Positions 23,881 through 32,713 of a DNA stretch of 64,000 nucleotides are shown piece by piece. A program made the position numbers and the translations under genes. Source of the stretch: Geobacillus genomosp. 3 (lineage in GTDB: Bacteria; Bacillota; Bacilli; Bacillales; Anoxybacillaceae); contig NC_022080.4 in NCBI RefSeq assembly GCF_000445995.2, positions 3,126,001 to 3,190,000 on the forward strand. Reading direction: 5' to 3'. The notes under the pieces are model-generated. The model saw only the letters and a program-made list of their open reading frames with translations, was not told the DNA's origin and searched no databases. Numbering within the stretch: the first letter of the stretch is position 1; each line of letters starts with the position of its first letter.

Positions 23881-23957
23881 TTTGATACCGCAATGACTGC
23901 TACGATCAGCGACGCAAACGAAATCATTAACGACAACGCCTCCGCAACAGTCATCAT
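23871..23957 (-). CDS. Holin-like small toxin (type I toxin-antitoxin)
   Basis: 28 residues: MMTVAEALSLMISFAS, LIVAVIAVSKEK. This is the pattern of the putative holin-like toxin family: a short N-terminal acidic part, one membrane helix and a charged tail. GAAAGGGGGTG lies 7 bases before the ATG. On the minus strand TTGGTT (24051-24046), a 17-base spacer and TAGAAT (24028-24023) form a good promoter. A convergent promoter and common hairpin suggest antisense control. Such peptides act on the membrane; the target was not inferred further. Confidence 0.7.
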   Translation of the reverse strand: MMTVAEALSLMISFASLIVAVIAVSKEK

Positions 23958-24108
23958 CCAGCAGCACCCCCTTTCATCAAGGGAGTTGCCACTGCCCACC
24001 CTGCATGAAACCGTGCATCTTTATTCTATCATTTCTGTTCCTAGCAACCAATACATCTTGGAAAATTTAGGACGACCGGTCATGGCCCAACGTCCCTCTG
24101 CAAACTTC

Positions 24109-24225
24109 TTACTTTTCCCTCCACCGTTCGCCCGCTTCATCCGCCCGTTTCGCCGCCACCATCATGCTCATGATGACAAGCATGACGAACGAGCCGACAA
24201 ACATTCCGGCGATAAACGCGACCAT
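24109..24225 (-). CDS. Small single-pass membrane protein
   Basis: 38 residues: MVAFIAGMFVGSFVMLVIMS, MMVAAKRADEAGERWREK. One N-terminal membrane helix with a G-x-x-x-G-like face, then a charged cytoplasmic tail. AAAGGGAGAG lies 5 bases before the ATG. It resembles the DUF3789-type short membrane proteins found in Gram-positive prophages and chromosomes. It lies between the toxin gene and the VanZ gene on the same strand. Function unknown. Confidence 0.55.
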   Translation of the reverse strand: MVAFIAGMFVGSFVMLVIMSMMVAAKRADEAGERWREK

Positions 24226-24309
24226 GGCTTCTCTCCCTTTTCTCGTAAACTCATTTTCTATTCTTTCCTTCTTCCCCTCGGCCTATACGTCGGGAGAGCT
24301 TGTGTTTTA

Positions 24310-24762
24310 TTATACGCCGCGTTTCACCGCCTGATGCTTTTTCCTGAGCCAACGGCGGCAGCCCCATACTACCAAAAGCGCGATCAGCGCCCCACACGAG
24401 TCAATGGCCACATCTTTCGGCGTCGCCGTCCGCCCCGGTTCAAACGATTGGTGCCACTCGTCGGTTGCCGCATAAGCGGTCGCAAACAGCCAAGCGCCCG
24501 CATACGCCAACCGCTTGGGCGAGAGCGCCCGCCATACGAGCGCGGCCAAAATGCCAAACTCGGTCAAATGCGCCGCTTTGCGGATCAAAACGTTCAGCCA
24601 TGACGGCCCCTCTTCATCCCCGCCGCCAAACGGCCAATACGAGAGAATCACCTGCAGCACGTGAGCCGTATTCGCTCCGGTGAACAAGGAAGACTCGCTA
24701 AACGTGTAAATGACGAGACACCAAAGAATGACGGGGAGCCAGCAGGAAAGGAACTCTCTCAT
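24310..24762 (-). CDS. VanZ-family membrane protein
   Basis: 150 residues from the ATG at 24762 with AGGTGAAACG upstream; the open frame continues further 5' without a ribosome site. The family pattern is clear: WLPVILWCLVIYTFSESS, LIRKAAHLTEFGILAALVWRA, then ATAYAATDEWHQSFEPGR, TPKDVAIDSCGAL and a last membrane helix. VanZ relatives give low-level teicoplanin resistance in enterococci, but most chromosomal members have no proven role. Confidence 0.85.
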   Translation of the reverse strand: MREFLSCWLPVILWCLVIYTFSESSLFTGANTAHVLQVILSYWPFGGGDEEGPSWLNVLIRKAAHLTEFGILAALVWRALSPKRLAYAGAWLFATAYAATDEWHQSFEPGRTATPKDVAIDSCGALIALLVVWGCRRWLRKKHQAVKRGV

Positions 24763-25063
24763 CGTTTCACCTGCCAACAACCGTTTTGCCGACCAAACAA
24801 AGCACCTAAACAACAAACGAAAGCGGGCGCCTTGTTCGTTCAACCCTTTACCATCATAACAGGGATGGCCGGTGGTTTCCATTCCCTTTGACGAACATTT
24901 TCTACAGTTTACACTCGTCCCCATCAAGGGAAGTTCGTTGGGAGAAAAGTCTGTACTCTTCCCTATCGATCGTGCTTGATTTTTTGTGCACGCCTTTATG
25001 GCCTGACTGTATCTCATCCCTAGCAACCACGGTCAAATGCCTGGCAGTCTTTCACTATATATG
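24763..25063. other. Intergenic region, no gene seen
   Basis: Upstream of VanZ. The reading frame of VanZ stays open here, but start signals and protein-like composition are missing. No clear promoter or repeat recognised. Confidence 0.5.
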
Positions 25064-25099
25064 AAAAAGGAGGCCGCCTTCACTCGCGCCTCCTTTTTT
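25064..25099. terminator. Bidirectional terminator after the symporter gene
   Basis: AAAAAGGAGGC pairs with GCCTCCTTTTTT around a 13-base loop. It lies about 60 bases beyond the symporter stop. Confidence 0.85.
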
Positions 25100-25160
25100 G
25101 CTATACCTAATCCATTCCACTTCGCCAGCATCCTAATGAGCGGCGGAAAGCGAAACCTTC

Positions 25161-26633
25161 CTACACGGCTTTTCTCTCGGCGCCCGCACGAACCGAACGC
25201 GTCGGAATCAAGCTGACTACGAGCGTCACAACCGTATTGACAATCAGTGCGATAATGCCGACATTCAAATCTTGCACCACTTGCGGCAATGACGGGAATA
25301 ACGTGCCGACGCTGCTGCCGGACAGCGTAATATACGCCACTGTAGCCACGCCTGCTACAATTCCGGCAAATGCCCCTTGCTTCGTGACAACATTTTGCTT
25401 CGTTAAACTTAGCACGAAAGAAGGGAACAACTGGGTTACAAGACTATATCCCATCAAAAGCAACGCCACGATCGTATCGCCGCCCCGGAACGTAAAGTAC
25501 AAGGAAATGAGGGCAATAACGGGAACAAGATATTTCGCCAACTTGGCGACTTGCTCATCGGTAGCGGATGGTACAAACACTTGATACACATTCTTCACAA
25601 GTAACGTCGATGCGCTCATCAAAATCATCGACCCTGGAACCATGGCGGTGAGCAGCCCGGCGGCGCCAATCAACCCGACGACCCACGGGTCAAACGTTTG
25701 AATGGACAATTTTAATAAAGCCAAATCCGCATCCGACCCTTCGAGCCCCGGCACTTGCAAAATGGCAGCAAAGCCAACGAAAAAGACAAACAATAAAACC
25801 AACTGATAAATCGGCAAAACAATGGCATTTTTCCGAAAAACATTGGCGCTTTTCGCCGAATAAATGGATCCAAACGTATGAGGCCACATATAGAATCCAA
25901 GTGCCGTCAGCAACACCGTTGAAATGAACCACGAAGCACTCATGCCTTTGTCTGGCAACGCTAAAAACCCGGGCTTCACTTGTTCAACCGTCTCAAACAT
26001 CGGCTGGATTCCCCCATAATAGTGGAACGGCAGATAAATCCCTAAAAAGACGGCCACGACTAAAATCATAATGTCTTTCACCACTGCTGTCCATGCTGAA
26101 CCGTGAATACCCGAAATCATTACGTAGACCGTTACGGCCAACACCCCGATCCAAATGGCAGCGGTCGGAGAAATCGTGCCGTAGGAAGCTTGGGAAACGA
26201 TGATACCGAGCCCTTTCAGTTGCAACACCAAATACGGAATGAGCGCCACAACCCCTACAAGCGCCACGAGGACACCGAGCATCGGGCTGTCGTACTTTCG
26301 GGCGAAGAAGTCGGATTGGGACATCAACCGATGTTCTTTCGCATATTTCCATACTTTCGGCAACATCCAATACGATAACACATAGGCTAGGCAGCCGTAG
26401 GCGATAATGTAAAATGTCGGCCCGCCTTTTCCATAGGCCCAACCGCTTCCGCCAAGGAATGTAAACGTCGTATAAATCTCACCGGCCATCAAGAGAAATA
26501 CAAAGATCGTGCCAAATCCGCGGCCGCCGACCGTCCATTGCTCCAAGTTCATGTCTTTCCCTTTGCGCGCTTGCAGCCCTAAATAAAGAGAAAACAACAA
26601 GAAAGCAAAAATAATGACTAATGCTGCATTCAT
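25161..26633 (-). CDS. Sodium:solute symporter (SSS family)
   Basis: 490 residues with about 13 membrane helices. Sodium/solute symporter features include WTVGGRGFGTIFVFLLMAGE at helix 2 and MPGSMILMSAS-like helix 8 sequence (MVPGSMILMSASTLLVKN). It is coupled by a 4-base ATGA overlap to a DUF3311 gene, the same pairing as B. subtilis YhjB/YhjC. It lies just downstream of amaB and amaA on the same strand. Import of a hydantoin-derived, N-acyl or other amino-acid-like compound for those enzymes is a reasonable inference but not shown. Confidence 0.88.
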   Translation of the reverse strand: MNAALVIIFAFLLFSLYLGLQARKGKDMNLEQWTVGGRGFGTIFVFLLMAGEIYTTFTFLGGSGWAYGKGGPTFYIIAYGCLAYVLSYWMLPKVWKYAKEHRLMSQSDFFARKYDSPMLGVLVALVGVVALIPYLVLQLKGLGIIVSQASYGTISPTAAIWIGVLAVTVYVMISGIHGSAWTAVVKDIMILVVAVFLGIYLPFHYYGGIQPMFETVEQVKPGFLALPDKGMSASWFISTVLLTALGFYMWPHTFGSIYSAKSANVFRKNAIVLPIYQLVLLFVFFVGFAAILQVPGLEGSDADLALLKLSIQTFDPWVVGLIGAAGLLTAMVPGSMILMSASTLLVKNVYQVFVPSATDEQVAKLAKYLVPVIALISLYFTFRGGDTIVALLLMGYSLVTQLFPSFVLSLTKQNVVTKQGAFAGIVAGVATVAYITLSGSSVGTLFPSLPQVVQDLNVGIIALIVNTVVTLVVSLIPTRSVRAGAERKAV

Positions 26634-26830
26634 GTTTGCTCGTCCTCCTTCACCGCGGGGTCAAAGCGATAAACAATCGCCATAATGATCGAGGTGATGA
26701 TCACCCAAGCCACTAGCCAAAACAGAAGCAACGGCATGCCAAACACATACGGAGTCACTTGATTCACAAATGGAACGCCGCCAAGCATGCCGATAAACGG
26801 CAACACCATCAGCCAACGAATGTTTTTCAA
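26630..26830 (-). CDS. DUF3311 small membrane protein, symporter partner
   Basis: 66 residues from a TTG at 26830, preferred because the purine-rich GGGGAGAAAGGAAA lies directly in front; an ATG at 26863 would add 11 charged residues. Two membrane helices (LMVLPFIGMLGGVPFVN and PLLLFWLVAWVIITSIIMAI) fit DUF3311, which is nearly always encoded next to an SSS symporter and may be a small subunit. Stop and symporter start overlap by 4 bases. Confidence 0.8.
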   Translation of the reverse strand: MKNIRWLMVLPFIGMLGGVPFVNQVTPYVFGMPLLLFWLVAWVIITSIIMAIVYRFDPAVKEDEQT

Positions 26831-26883
26831 TTTCCTTTCTCCCCTTTCCCTTTTCTCTAGCATAGGTGGAAAGCGGAAGCGCC

Positions 26884-28068
26884 TTACTCCGCTTCCGCCA
26901 ACAGTTTCAACGTCGCGCCGACAAACATTTGCACACCCATCTCGAGCGCGTCTTCGTCAATCGTAAAGCGCGGGTGGTGGTGCGGGTAAATAATGCCCTT
27001 TTCTTCGTTTCTAGCGCCGACGTAGAAAAAGCTGCCCGGCGCTTTTTGCAGGAACGCCGAGAAGTCCTCGCCGCCCATGTTTGGCTTGAGACGGGCGACG
27101 GCTTCCTCGCCGAACAGTTCGCGCGTCGTTTCTTCGATGACGCGGGTCACTTCGTCGTAGTTGATGACCGGGCGATAGCCGTAGTCAAATCGGAACTCGT
27201 ACGAGGCGCCGTGCGCTTCGGTAATGCCTTTGACAATGCGCTCCATCCATTGTGGCACTGTCTGGCGCAGCTTGGCATCGAACGTGCGCACAGTTCCTTG
27301 GATTTCGACTTCCCCTGGCAAGACGTTATGCGCCGTCCCCGCGACAAACTGTGTGACGGATACGACGAGCGGCTCAATCGGGTCAACATAGCGTGAGACG
27401 ATATGTTGCAAGTTTGTCACGACTTGGGCGCCGATGGCGATCGCATCGATCGTTTGGTGCGGCATCGCCCCGTGGCCGCCTTTGCCGATGATGCGGATGA
27501 AAAAGCGGTCGGGTGCGGCCATCATCGGTCCGTACACAATGCCGACTTTGCCGCGCTCAAGCGGCGACCAAAGGTGGGTGCCGATGACGACGTCCACTCC
27601 GTCCATGACGCCGGCTTGCACCATCTCTTCCGCCCCGCCGGGGAACAGTTCTTCCGCATGTTGGAACAAAAAGCGGATTTCGCCGCGGAGTTGATCACGC
27701 AACTGGGCAAAAATTTTCGCCGTCCCCAAAAGCATCGCCGTATGGCCGTCATGGCCGCACGCATGCATGACGCCCGGAGTTTTCGAAGCAAATTCAAACG
27801 TGTTTTCCTCTTGAATCGGCAATGCGTCCATATCCGCGCGAATGGCAACGACCCGGCCTGGCTGTCGGCCGACAAGGCGCGCCATCACGCTCGTTTTCGT
27901 CGGGCGGGTTATCTCGAGACCGCCGAACGATTGCAGCGTCTCGTACACAAACTGCGCCGTTTTCTCCTCTTGGAACGACAATTCGGGATGGGCGTGCAAG
28001 TAGCGGCGCCAAGCGATGACGTCCGCTTTCACTTCATCGACGAGCCGTTTGATTTCTTCCTTTGTCAT
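26884..28068 (-). CDS. amaA: N-acyl-L-amino acid amidohydrolase (aminoacylase, M20D)
   Basis: Removes acyl groups from N-acyl amino acids; cytoplasmic metallo-hydrolase. 394 residues. Metal-binding motifs: AIRADMDALPIQEEN, MHACGHDGHTAMLLG and FQHAEELFPGG, with PHHHPRFTID near the end. The sequence looks very close to the G. stearothermophilus AmaA that I remember. The ATG at 28068 is used rather than the GTG at 28071, because GGGGG then has normal spacing. It follows amaB by 26 bases on the same strand, the same order as the known amaB/amaA locus. Confidence 0.93.
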   Translation of the reverse strand: MTKEEIKRLVDEVKADVIAWRRYLHAHPELSFQEEKTAQFVYETLQSFGGLEITRPTKTSVMARLVGRQPGRVVAIRADMDALPIQEENTFEFASKTPGVMHACGHDGHTAMLLGTAKIFAQLRDQLRGEIRFLFQHAEELFPGGAEEMVQAGVMDGVDVVIGTHLWSPLERGKVGIVYGPMMAAPDRFFIRIIGKGGHGAMPHQTIDAIAIGAQVVTNLQHIVSRYVDPIEPLVVSVTQFVAGTAHNVLPGEVEIQGTVRTFDAKLRQTVPQWMERIVKGITEAHGASYEFRFDYGYRPVINYDEVTRVIEETTRELFGEEAVARLKPNMGGEDFSAFLQKAPGSFFYVGARNEEKGIIYPHHHPRFTIDEDALEMGVQMFVGATLKLLAEAE

Positions 28069-28094
28069 CACGTTTCCCCCTGTTCATGTTTTCG

Positions 28095-29324
28095 TTATTC
28101 CCCTCGAGCCAGCTGCTGCACCGTATGGTAAAGGACGGACGCTCCAGCAGCGCAATCTTCCTTCGTGCTCCACTCCGCCGGATTATGACTCACCCCATCT
28201 TGGGAGCGGACAAAGATCATGCCGATCGGACAAAGGGGGGCGAGCTGCACCCCATCATGAGCCGCACCGCTCGGCAGCCAAAACGGCGGATAGCCAAGCT
28301 TTCGGCACGCCGCTTCGGCGGCATGCTTCACTTCATCTGAACATAGCACTGGCGGCATGTCTTGCAGCAGCTCGGTTGTGACACGGACATTCCGTTCCTT
28401 CGCGATCGCTTGCGCCCGCTCGGCTATCACTCCCCATACCCGATCGCGAACTTCCGCCTGCAAGTCGCGCAAATCGAGCACAAATTCGACCCGCTCGGGA
28501 ATGACGTTAATGCCGCCTGGAAACACATGAAGCTGTCCGACCGTTCCGACCGTTGTCCCCGTCCGCCTTGCTTCCTCTTCAATGACCGCCATGATTTGCG
28601 CGGCGGCGGCCATCGGGTCGCGCCGCAACGACATCGGCGTCGCACCGGCATGTTCCGCCTTTCCTTCAACGGTGAATTTCACCCAAACGAGCCCGGCGAT
28701 GCCGGTGACAATGCCGACGGGAAGACCGGCCTCCTCGAGCACCCGGCCTTGTTCGATATGCAGTTCGACATACGCTTTGATCGTTCCAGGTTTTCGCGCT
28801 GCCTGCGGCAAGCGGTCGGGATCAAACCCCGCCCGCTTCAGCGCTTCGGCAACGGAGACCCCTTCCACGTCGCGATAGTCGAGCGCTTCTGGCGGCAGCG
28901 TCCCGGCCATCGCGCGGCTGCCGATCATGCCGAAACGAAAGCGCGCCCCTTCTTCATCGGTAAACGCCACGACTTCAATCGGGTGATGCGTCCTGACTCC
29001 TTGCTCATTCATCGTCTGCACCACTTCGATGCCAGCCAGCACCCCGAGCGGGCCGTCAAAGCGGCCGCCATTGTAGACCGAATCAATATGTGAACCAATG
29101 AGCATAACTGGCGCGTCGGGATTCATGCCTTCTTTCCGTCCGATCAAGTTGCCTGCCGCGTCTTCATATACAGCGAGCCCCGCTTCGCGCATGTAGGAAG
29201 CGACCAACTCTTTCGCTTGCCGTTCTTCAGCGGTGAACGAAAGCCGCGTCACACCGCCGCCCGGTTGCTTCCCAATTTCCCCTAATTCCATGATCCGTTG
29301 CCAAAGACGTTCTCCTTGAACCAA
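28095..29324 (-). CDS. amaB: N-carbamoyl-L-amino acid hydrolase
   Basis: Hydrolyses N-carbamoyl-L-amino acids (the last step of hydantoin use) to free amino acid, CO2 and ammonia. 409 residues, M20/allantoate-amidohydrolase type: [52 protein letters not shown] and [16 protein letters not shown] carry the metal and substrate ligands. Nearly identical, from memory, to G. stearothermophilus AmaB of the same length. First gene of the operon, with a good promoter 56 bases upstream. Confidence 0.94.
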   Translation of the reverse strand: MVQGERLWQRIMELGEIGKQPGGGVTRLSFTAEERQAKELVASYMREAGLAVYEDAAGNLIGRKEGMNPDAPVMLIGSHIDSVYNGGRFDGPLGVLAGIEVVQTMNEQGVRTHHPIEVVAFTDEEGARFRFGMIGSRAMAGTLPPEALDYRDVEGVSVAEALKRAGFDPDRLPQAARKPGTIKAYVELHIEQGRVLEEAGLPVGIVTGIAGLVWVKFTVEGKAEHAGATPMSLRRDPMAAAAQIMAVIEEEARRTGTTVGTVGQLHVFPGGINVIPERVEFVLDLRDLQAEVRDRVWGVIAERAQAIAKERNVRVTTELLQDMPPVLCSDEVKHAAEAACRKLGYPPFWLPSGAAHDGVQLAPLCPIGMIFVRSQDGVSHNPAEWSTKEDCAAGASVLYHTVQQLARGE

Positions 29325-29379
29325 TCCGCTCCCCTCTTTCTCTCGGACAATTTACGGATGAATTTCGGCTATGTCCTTA

Positions 29380-29407
29380 ATTATAACGCACTCTACTAAA
29401 TTTTCAA
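29380..29407 (-). promoter_or_regulatory. amaB promoter
   Basis: On the minus strand TTGAAA (29407-29402), a 16-base spacer and a perfect TATAAT (29385-29380), 56 bases before the amaB start. Confidence 0.75.
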
Positions 29408-29554
29408 ATAGTAAAAATCATATTGAATAGTCCAAATGATGCGCCACTGAACCTCCGTTTCCTCCGGCTTAGGCAAGGCATTCTTCTGTTTCTGCGCGCG
29501 ATGTTCTCCCCCTTCGTTTTTGTTTTGCTGCGCGTGTTTTTTGCCCACCATATC

Positions 29555-29588
29555 AAAAATCGGCTTCTACAAACAGCAGAAGCCGATT
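29555..29588 (-). terminator. Terminator of the regulator gene
   Basis: AATCGGCTTCT pairs with AGAAGCCGATT, followed on the minus strand by TTTT. It directly follows the stop at 29599. Confidence 0.9.
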
Positions 29589-29598
29589 GACCATCGAG

Positions 29599-30906
29599 TT
29601 ATAAAAAAATGCGATACACTTTCCGTGGGCGTCCCCGGGGGTAAGGGCTTGTTTCCCCGATCGCCTCGGCGAGGCCGGCAGCCTCTAGTTCTTTTAAAAT
29701 TCGCCGGGCGCTGCGCGGCAAAATTTGCAGATCACTCGCCAGTTCATGTGCTTCCATTTCGTTCGTCCCGCGCCGGCGCAAAATGGCTTGCAGTTTACCG
29801 AGCGTGACGGTGCTTAAATTTGTGTGCTCGGCCAGTTGCCGCAGCTCTTCATTGCCAATGGAATAGTGAATTTGCTCCTCTTTTCCGAGCGGGCCCGCGA
29901 TCGTCCCGTCATCAAACGCAACCATCCAGGCGCCTCTGCCATAGTGCTTCGCATGCAAAAACGCCCTTCCCGCCTGAATTTCCGCCTCGTACGCTGTTCG
30001 TCCAATGCCGATGCCACACGCCACGACTTCCTCGTAAAGATGTGTCATCTCCCTGGACGTGGGAATCGTTTTATAGCCGGCGGTCATCTCTTTTAACGCG
30101 CCTCTTGTTGTAAAGATGACATAGCGGCCCGGCCCGACGCTTTTCAGCGACCCTTGCACTTTTTTTGTATACTGCAGCAGTTTTTCCGTCGTCTTCAGTT
30201 CCATCTTATAAATTTCATCCGATGAAAATGTCTCCGGGGATGTGGCCGTCATGGAATCGACTTCGATCATCTGCACCGCGATTTGCGCATCTTGTACACG
30301 GAGCATTTCCCCTGTGCGAATGATGGTTTGCACGATCGCTTCCACCGCCGAACGGGCAGGCAGCACGCGATAGACGGGCATTCCTATTTTTTCCATTTCC
30401 AAATGCGCCGTCCGCAGGCAAGTAACCGCCGCCTTCGTTTTCCCTTGCTTCCATAGATCGTAATGATAACGGGCAAGTTCCTGAGCGGAAATGCCCCCTT
30501 CGTAATGTTTGATATACAAAACCGGCTCATGGATGCCGGCTTCCTCGAGAAGCCGTTCCACCTCGCCGTGCTCATACGTATCAAAGCTCAGCTTGCAGAC
30601 CGGGATTTGTTTTGTATAATGCGCTTGCAGCAGCGTGCGGTATAAGCTCGCCCCCGTATGCGGCACATAAAACAGCGGCACCCCGGCCTCGCCGGACTGC
30701 TTGGCGATCGAGTACGGCACTTGTCCGGAAAACAGCCACATATCGACTTGAGCGGCAAGCGGGCGCATCAAATCGAGAATGTCACGTTCATCCCAATACA
30801 CAACCGGAAAGCAAACTAACTCCTTATACTCCTCCACGACCGCCTGAATGATCGGCAGCGAATCGTCTGCCCCTAAGAGGCCTAACCGAATGCGAATGCC
30901 GCACAC
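29599..30906 (-). CDS. Large winged-helix regulator with degenerate GGDEF-like middle domain
   Basis: About 435 residues if the GTG at 30906 is used; AAGGGG nearly touches it, so the start is uncertain. The N-terminal part (IRIRLGLLGADDSLPII, then VDMWLFSGQVPYSIAK) looks like a sensor domain for a small ligand. The middle (LLQYTKKVQGSLKSVGPGRY, then CGIGIGRTAYEAEIQAGRAF) resembles a catalytically dead nucleotide-cyclase fold. The C-terminal end (ELASDLQILPRSARRILKEL) is a winged helix. It is upstream of amaBA and the symporter on the same strand but has its own terminator, so local control is only suggested. Confidence 0.6.
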   Translation of the reverse strand: MCGIRIRLGLLGADDSLPIIQAVVEEYKELVCFPVVYWDERDILDLMRPLAAQVDMWLFSGQVPYSIAKQSGEAGVPLFYVPHTGASLYRTLLQAHYTKQIPVCKLSFDTYEHGEVERLLEEAGIHEPVLYIKHYEGGISAQELARYHYDLWKQGKTKAAVTCLRTAHLEMEKIGMPVYRVLPARSAVEAIVQTIIRTGEMLRVQDAQIAVQMIEVDSMTATSPETFSSDEIYKMELKTTEKLLQYTKKVQGSLKSVGPGRYVIFTTRGALKEMTAGYKTIPTSREMTHLYEEVVACGIGIGRTAYEAEIQAGRAFLHAKHYGRGAWMVAFDDGTIAGPLGKEEQIHYSIGNEELRQLAEHTNLSTVTLGKLQAILRRRGTNEMEAHELASDLQILPRSARRILKELEAAGLAEAIGETSPYPRGRPRKVYRIFL

Positions 30907-31120
30907 CCCCTTCCGCCATGTTCTCTCCCCGTCCTCCCAACGCCCTTGCCTGCGCCGCTTGCTTCTCTGGCTTCCTGTTTCGAGTTCCAAAATTCACCAA
31001 ATGTATTACCAACAGGCACTTGATTGGACGTCCGCAGCACCGCCATGCGGCTCTACCCCTTCTGCCTTTCGATGGCTTGACTTTGCATCGACCACCACGA
31101 AAAGAAGGGGTGAGCGTTGT

Positions 31121-32476
31121 CTATCCTTCTTTTTCCCCATGTATAGAGACCGGCCGTGATGAGAGAACGCCCATCGTCCTCCCCGCCGCCGGCCGCCCGA
31201 TTGATTCGTAGATCAGGCCGGTGGCTTCCGCTGCCCTCAAGCCGTAACAGTTGCGCCCGTCCACCACGATTGGCGTCTTCATCAGCGCCTTATAGCGGTG
31301 AAGGTCAAACTGCAAGACGGCGGGCCACTCGGTGAAAATGAAACAAACGTCCGCATCACGAATGGCGTCTTCGATCGTCTCACAACAAGCGACCGCCTCG
31401 CCGAAGCGGCGGGCGACATGATGGAGGGCGGCCGGGTCCCAAACGCGCACGTTCGCCCCTTCGGCGACCAAACGCTCGATGTTGGCGAACGCCGGCGATT
31501 CCCGCACATCATCCGTCCCTGGCTTGAACGAAGCGCCCAACACCGCCACCGTCCGTCCGTAAAGCGAGCCGAGATGGGCGCGCGCTTTTTCAAGCAGCCG
31601 CCATGTTTGCGCCTCATTGACTGCAATCGCCGCCTCGACCGTTTTGAGCGAATAGCCGTGCGCCGCAGCCAGCTGGCGAAGCGCCTTCGCATCCTTCGGC
31701 AAACACGAGCCGCCGTAACCGACGCCGGCGCGCAAAAAGCGGCGGCCGATGCGCGGGTCCATGCCGATCCCTTCGGCGACCGCCTCGATGTCGGCGCCTA
31801 CCAACTCGCATACGTTGGCGATGTCATTGATATAGGAAATTTTTAGCGCCAAAAACACATTGGCGGCGTATTTGATCATCTCCGCGCTTTTCCGGTCGGT
31901 GACGACATACGGAAGAGCAAACGGGGCGTAAACGGTTTTCATCACCCGCTCGGCGCGCTCCGATTCAACGCCCAACACAATGCGCGGCGCCTGCAATGTG
32001 TCGCGCACCGCTGTTCCTTGCGACAAAAACTCCGGGTTGGATGCGACGTCGAGCTTCACCCCCGGCCGTCCGTTTTCCGCCAAAAAGCGGGCGGCTTCAT
32101 CGGCGGTGCCGACGGGTACGGTCGACTTGATGACGACAAGGCCATCCTGCTCCGCCGCCCGGGCGATGCGGCGCAATGCGTCCCATACGTCGTCAAGCCT
32201 TACAGACCCGTCCGGCTGCGGCGGCGTGCCGACGGCGATCATGATGACATCCGCCTTGCGATACGCTTCGCCGTCATCCGTTGTGAAGCGGAGGCGGGGG
32301 CGGTTTCGCCTGAGGAGCGGCTCCAGCCCGGGTTCATAAATCGGAACGGTTCCTTCGTTTAACAAGCCGATTTTTTCTTCATTCACATCAACGCATGTCA
32401 CATCGTGTCCTTTGTCCGCCAAGCAGGCGGCGGTGACGAGTCCTACGTATCCCGCCCCTACAATCGTTACGTTCAC
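31121..32476 (-). CDS. UDP-glucose 6-dehydrogenase
   Basis: Oxidises UDP-glucose to UDP-glucuronate for teichuronic acid or capsule. 451 residues, with the NAD-binding VTIVGAGYVGLVTAACLAD at the N terminus and VKLDVASNPEFLSQGTAV. The catalytic cysteine is in GYGGSCLPKDAKALRQL, and the C-terminal domain has VAVLGASFKPGTDDVRESPA. Homologue of B. subtilis TuaD/Ugd. Its substrate would come from GalU encoded at 48 kb. It stands alone between the regulator gene and brnQ. Confidence 0.93.
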   Translation of the reverse strand: MNVTIVGAGYVGLVTAACLADKGHDVTCVDVNEEKIGLLNEGTVPIYEPGLEPLLRRNRPRLRFTTDDGEAYRKADVIMIAVGTPPQPDGSVRLDDVWDALRRIARAAEQDGLVVIKSTVPVGTADEAARFLAENGRPGVKLDVASNPEFLSQGTAVRDTLQAPRIVLGVESERAERVMKTVYAPFALPYVVTDRKSAEMIKYAANVFLALKISYINDIANVCELVGADIEAVAEGIGMDPRIGRRFLRAGVGYGGSCLPKDAKALRQLAAAHGYSLKTVEAAIAVNEAQTWRLLEKARAHLGSLYGRTVAVLGASFKPGTDDVRESPAFANIERLVAEGANVRVWDPAALHHVARRFGEAVACCETIEDAIRDADVCFIFTEWPAVLQFDLHRYKALMKTPIVVDGRNCYGLRAAEATGLIYESIGRPAAGRTMGVLSSRPVSIHGEKEG

Positions 32477-32575
32477 CGGTTATCACACCTTTTTCTCCAT
32501 TGCGGCCATTGTCGCTTGTTCCCATTATATCGAATCCGCCGTCCATTTTCACCGTTGGCGCCCGGTCAAAAAAAT

Positions 32576-32648
32576 GTTCATGAGCAAGCGTTGTCCGCCA
32601 CCGTGGCATGAACATGACCGATCAAGGCTACATGCTTTCGCCAAAAAA
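32576..32648. repeat. Dispersed ~75-bp repeat, single copy
   Basis: Matches the tandem units at 45061-45210. Shared blocks are CATGAGCAA-CG, CCGTGGCATGAACATGACC (versus CCGGGCATAAACATGACC) and TCAAG. Lies between ugd and brnQ and, like the tandem pair, is followed by a GC hairpin. Confidence 0.5.
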
Positions 32649-32651
32649 GAA

Positions 32652-32680
32652 AACCGGGGGAACTGCCTTGTCCCCCGGTG
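32652..32680 (-). terminator. Terminator of brnQ
   Basis: CCGGGGGA pairs with TCCCCCGG around 9 bases. A run of T's follows on the minus strand. Confidence 0.75.
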
Positions 32681-32713
32681 GCACCGCATTGTTTCGCAAC
32701 GACCGTCATGTTT

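Noticed and set aside
23764..24603. A 279-codon plus-strand frame across the toxin and VanZ genes
   Set aside because: It runs antisense through two better-supported genes and the toxin/antisense hairpin, and has no protein-like motifs.
24763..25026. N-terminal extension of the VanZ protein
   Set aside because: The open frame lacks a start with a ribosome site; the family begins at about the ATG at 24762.
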